A stretch of DNA of 64,000 bases from Morinoia aosen (lineage: Eukaryota > Arthropoda > Malacostraca > Amphipoda > Talitridae): the NCBI GenBank assembly GCA_030386875.1, contig CM059562.1, forward strand, positions 65,284,201 through 65,348,200, written 5' to 3'. Below, piece by piece: positions 60,050 to 64,000 of this stretch. A program made the position numbers and the translations under genes. Each line of letters opens with the position of its first letter. The stretch's first letter is position 1. The notes under the pieces are model-generated. The model was not told where the DNA came from. It searched no databases and saw only the letters and a program-made list of their open reading frames with translations.

Positions 60050-61760
60050 TCGAAAATCAAAAATGACGGGATTCTATATTTTCATTATAATTTCCTTCCA
60101 GATGTGAATGACAAACAAAGATATCCATCCTAACAGTACATACATATACCAGGCTTCTCCTTCCTATGGGAGGGTAGCCGGCAGCAGGCCACAATCGTCA
60201 CCTTTAGTCACCAGGAGGCGAGAGAGGCAGCACTGCAGCCGCACCAGAACTGCCAGTAGAGATATGTCATTAAGTATCATAATAGTACCCGAGAGAATAA
60301 TATTTTTGTACTGCTACTAAATATTTTTTTGTGCGCTAGAGATACTCGCATCAAAGATTGGTCTTTAAGCAAGCTCATGAGCGTCACAGAGAGACGGATG
60401 AAGCGGACACTAAGCAAATAAACTCATCAAGGGTATTATTAGGTAATATTGTAATACAGCATATTACAATATGCAATACCCCGCCGAACTCGGTCCCCAC
60501 GATACGGACTCGAGTACGGCTCTGGATCTCTCTAAATTTTTTAAAGTGGTTACTTATTACAGTCCACTTGGACAGCGAAAATCAATGTGTTAATTTACCG
60601 TGGAACTGAAACCAAGACCACCAGTGCTAATTTCTTCCCATCTATCCTTACTGGAGCACACGGCCCGTCAAAAAATGACGAGATTAGATATCGGACCAAC
60701 CGAGCTTTCCCATGATTTCCCACGCTGTTCTATGGCTTTCCTATACTTTCCTAAGTCTCAACTGCTGATATTCTATACAACCTACGCTAACCTACCAATA
60801 CACGGGATATTCATTCCGACGCTGAATCTGCTGGGTCAAGGCACCGAAAATTGTGGAGTTGAAGAAGCGTGTATCACAGATAAGCTCATCACCGACTTTG
60901 GCTGGTGGGTGTTACACACGGACAGACAGACGGACGGGCTCTTATTATGACGGACTCTTATTTTGGCGGGCCGTGAGCACGGGCCGCCAAAAATGACTGG
61001 ATTCAATACCTTTCATGAACGAATTTTTCGAATGTGGATGACAAAAAAATACAGTATATCCATCCAAACAGTCCCCGTAATAAAAAATATTCTCGAACTT
61101 GTGCACTAATGAAACTTGCATCACAGATGCGGTCATTATAACTATCCTAATGAGTGTGATAAAAAAATGGCAGAAGCGGACTCCAAAAAAATAAATGAAG
61201 GGTATTATTAGGTAGCAGCATGACCCGTGGAAATTCCAGGGACAATGTCATCGCTTAGCTAGGTGGACACGTGAAAAATTCCGTCAATATTATTTAACCA
61301 ATGCTAAGCTAACCTTTCTTAACCTAATATATCCTAATTTTTTCTATCCTAACCTATCCTATAATAATTTATCCTGATAAATTTCAAAGAAATCAATGCA
61401 CGTAAAGACGATCTTTCAATGTTACACTGAAGAATTCGGCATCCATGATACCGTAAAGTCAGACATCCCATGTTTCTCAAGAAGCGGACACCAAACAAAT
61501 ATATAAATAAACACACAACGGGTATTATTAGGTTAGATAGAAAAATAGGAGCGTGACACGAAACATACGAGTATATAAAAACACAATATACGGTCATTCT
61601 TAGAAAGAGATGATTTAGATGATAAACGAAAGTATTCCTACTAATGAGACCCGCGATTAAAGTATATTGTACATATGCTCTGATGAAACTCATATCAAAA
61701 ATACGGACACTAAGTGAGCAGGCACAGACCAACCAACTTACTAACCGAGGAACCACTGTG
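60050..61760. repeat. Diverged long tandem repeats
   Basis: Motif 1, AAAAATGAC.GGATT..ATA (with, in two copies, GATGTG.ATGACAAA and ATATCCATCC.AACAGT), occurs near 60058, 60672 and 60992. Motif 2, GAAGCGGACAC followed by CAAATAAA and GGGTATTATTAGGT, occurs near 60400, 61163 and 61482. The units are irregular (roughly 300-900 bases). A near-palindrome, TTTTGGCGGGCC against GGGCCGCCAAAA, lies at about 60962-60993. No protein-coding signal. Confidence 0.65.
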
Positions 61761-62529
61761 TATCATAATTAGATGAAACGTTAACGCAAAAAAATTGCGG
61801 TATTTTTTTACCACGAAAAGTTCCATTTCCTTGAAGATTAGGTTCAACTTTCATTGCCGCAATATTTTTTGATTTGTAACTAACAAAAGCGAGTGAATAC
61901 CAGGACTTTTTAATATCATCTGAATGGTATCAATTAAACCACACTGTTTGTTCCAACAATATTTTTTAGAGTTCCTAAGTATGATGCTCAGATGTGCAGA
62001 ATACCATGAAGAGTTATGTATTAAATATCACTCTCCTAAAACAAGCAGAAAATAAAGATGACGTAAGTTATTGCCAGCTCGGTTCAGTATTCGCTAAGCG
62101 AGATCAGCGAACAGTATAAGACGCTCACGGGCGAGTACCGAGTGAGAAATAATAATTTATTTCTGCAAGGCCTGGTAACTTCGAAACAACATACTCGTTT
62201 GCACCTCATGAATGCTTTGCTCAATGCGAATACACGTAGTGTGAGGCGCTTGTGTAGACTTGACGACAATTTAGATGACAGATTTTAAATAAAAAAGCTA
62301 TGGTTCACAACGATATCAACTGAGATAAGTGCATGTTTTTTTGTGGGTGATGATCGTTGAATATTGAGTTGGTGCCTTCTTATTTTTCTGTTGCATTCAT
62401 TAGCTGTAATTTTCAAAAGCTACATTTATGATGAAGTTGAATTTTTCTGCGCCTCCCAAACAATTAAGAAAGGAGGAGAACTTATTGTTCCTTGTCCAAG
62501 CATTTGAAAGTTCATCCAACTAGAAGGTT
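61761..62529. other. AT-rich DNA, nothing recognised
   Basis: About 770 bases between the tandem repeats and block A copy 2, with no supportable gene or repeat. Confidence 0.5.
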
Positions 62530-64000
62530 TCGCAGCATGAGATATGTGATTCGAAAGATTCCTCCGTCGTTTGAAATAGTTTCACAACAAAGGTAATATA
62601 AGTCCCAACAATGTTTTACATGAATTGAAGCTTAGAACATGACAAAATACTCTATCTACAATTGATGTAGCATCATCGCAGGATTTATCGCGTATAGTTT
62701 TCTCCCTTGTGTCTTTTATTGTACAGTTCAGAAATTTTACCAGAACTATTCTAAGTTCTAGTTATAAATTCTGCTCTCAGTGGTATAAGCATAACATTTT
62801 TGTGTGTAGCATACGGCGTTAACGATTCTTTTCAAAAGATGCGCCACGGAGTAAATGCCCTCCACAAACGAATTCATATTTACTGAAATTGAACCCAAGT
62901 ACGCTGTGTTAGAGGAGTTAGCCAAGTCACTCAAATTTCTGCTGTGGAACACATGTCTCTTCAATATATGTGCCACCCCGCTTCTTCTCACTACGTCCGA
63001 CCTGGCACTGGCATCAGCCGGGTGCTGCTGGGCGGAGTAGCGGCTCGTTCTTTGTTTAACAAATACGAATGTAAACAGCACCACACTTGTGTTGCTGGAG
63101 CTTGCTTAAGCCATGAAATAATTAGTAAGCTATGAAATAATAGAAGAAAGAGTTTGAAAAAACATCCCACGCGCAGTACCTGTGTTCATTTCACCACGGA
63201 AAGAAATAACAAATTGCGCAGTAATTCTTTTCCGCTTGGTACTCAAGCGAGTTAACTTGAGTCGTCAGTTCTAACTGTGGTAATGAATTTTTTGAGCAGA
63301 AAATTTCACTCTCCCATGAACTAAATATTAGTCCAATAAGATTCCGTCAGTGCGCTCTTTCGAAACAGGTACCGGGGATTTACCTTAAGTTTTGGTGATG
63401 CATTATTTATTGAATAATCGGTACTGACTTAGCCAAGAAAACGAACAGGCGCAAAGTGCGAGGTCACACCAGAGTGAGAGACTGCTTCGATACCCTCACA
63501 CTGCTTATACTGCTGCTGTGAATACTGCTTTCACTTGACTTTGAAAAAGGTGTGCTACGGCAGGACATTGTTCTGTGCACAGCGGATGAAGAAGGTCTAA
63601 TTCTTTTCCATGTTTCACTTCGTGCTGTACTTCTTCTTCAAGATGGGTACTCGCAAGTTTTGGATAGCAAACGCCAGTGCATGTAGGTTATATTAGTTCG
63701 AGTAGTGAGTAGAAAATATCCAGAATTTCAGTAAACGATACTTCTGGCGAGACACTAGAGACGCCATTTCTGAACAGCAAAATCTGAGCGATTATCAAGT
63801 TTCAGCTGAAACTCATTCCAAAAAACTATTTTAAATTAACACAGGAAATGTATCTCAGGTCACTCATACTAATTTACCTTTGCACGGATACAGATTAGTC
63901 AAAGTTACGGAGGTTATTTTGTGTTTTCAAAATATGACGGACGGATGTACCGACGGGCTCATATAAATTAAGAAACAATTCGAATTCCATATTACAGGGT
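62530..64000. repeat. Block A, copy 2, running off the window
   Basis: Partner of 6900-8715 in the same orientation, with the same ordered landmarks. It is shorter in the middle because the 230-base stretch at about 8085-8315 of copy 1 is absent. Homology continues to the right edge, so its true end is not visible. Confidence 0.75.

Noticed and set aside
1-64000. tRNA, rRNA or CRISPR features
   Set aside because: No cloverleaf with a TTCRANNC arm, no rRNA core sequence and no regularly spaced short direct repeats were seen on reading both strands.

Overview
This is an AT-rich eukaryotic (insect-like) genomic window. It has split genes with GT-AG introns and a dense load of decayed metazoan mobile elements: mariner, Tc1, hAT, PIF/Harbinger, Penelope, a non-LTR retrotransposon and a Polinton-type polymerase fossil. 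I see no bacterial gene organisation, CRISPR array, rRNA or tRNA.

The one clearly intact host gene is on the minus strand at 52018-40193. It is a five-exon monocarboxylate-transporter-like (SLC16/MFS) gene. Its exons join in compatible phases into a 485-residue protein that keeps the family's TM1 motif, the YFEKYRRPA loop and the C-terminal GLIRDLSGSY segment. Most of its introns hold old insertions: a possible solo LTR in the last intron, a Tc1 remnant in intron 3 and a MADF-encoding Harbinger-like element in intron 2. Intron 1 ends in a tandem duplication that copies its own 3' splice site.

Layout. 0.1-2.4 kb: broken protein-primed DNA polymerase B fossil. 2.4-6.9 kb: a 4-kb segment between two direct repeats that each carry a hairpin with pairing-preserving changes. 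6.9-8.7 kb: block A, repeated at 62.5-64 kb. 8.7-15 kb: mostly unassigned. 15-19.6 kb: block B copy 1, ending in a decayed transporter first exon. 19.6-30.6 kb: Penelope palindrome, hAT and mariner fossils. 30.6-37.2 kb: block B copy 2, broken by a LINE and ending in an open transporter first exon. 40-52 kb: the transporter gene. 53-62 kb: GC-shifted unassigned DNA, a deleted mariner-type element and two complex repeat arrays.

The recurring theme is duplication of a transporter locus. Blocks B1 and B2 lie on the plus strand and each ends in a first exon homologous to exon 1 of the minus-strand gene, with the same phase-0 intron position. No downstream exons are visible for either. The A-B-B-(inverted gene)-A order suggests a larger tandem expansion that was later eroded by transposons. 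Coordinates of repeats and fossils are by-eye estimates unless splice or TIR bases are given.
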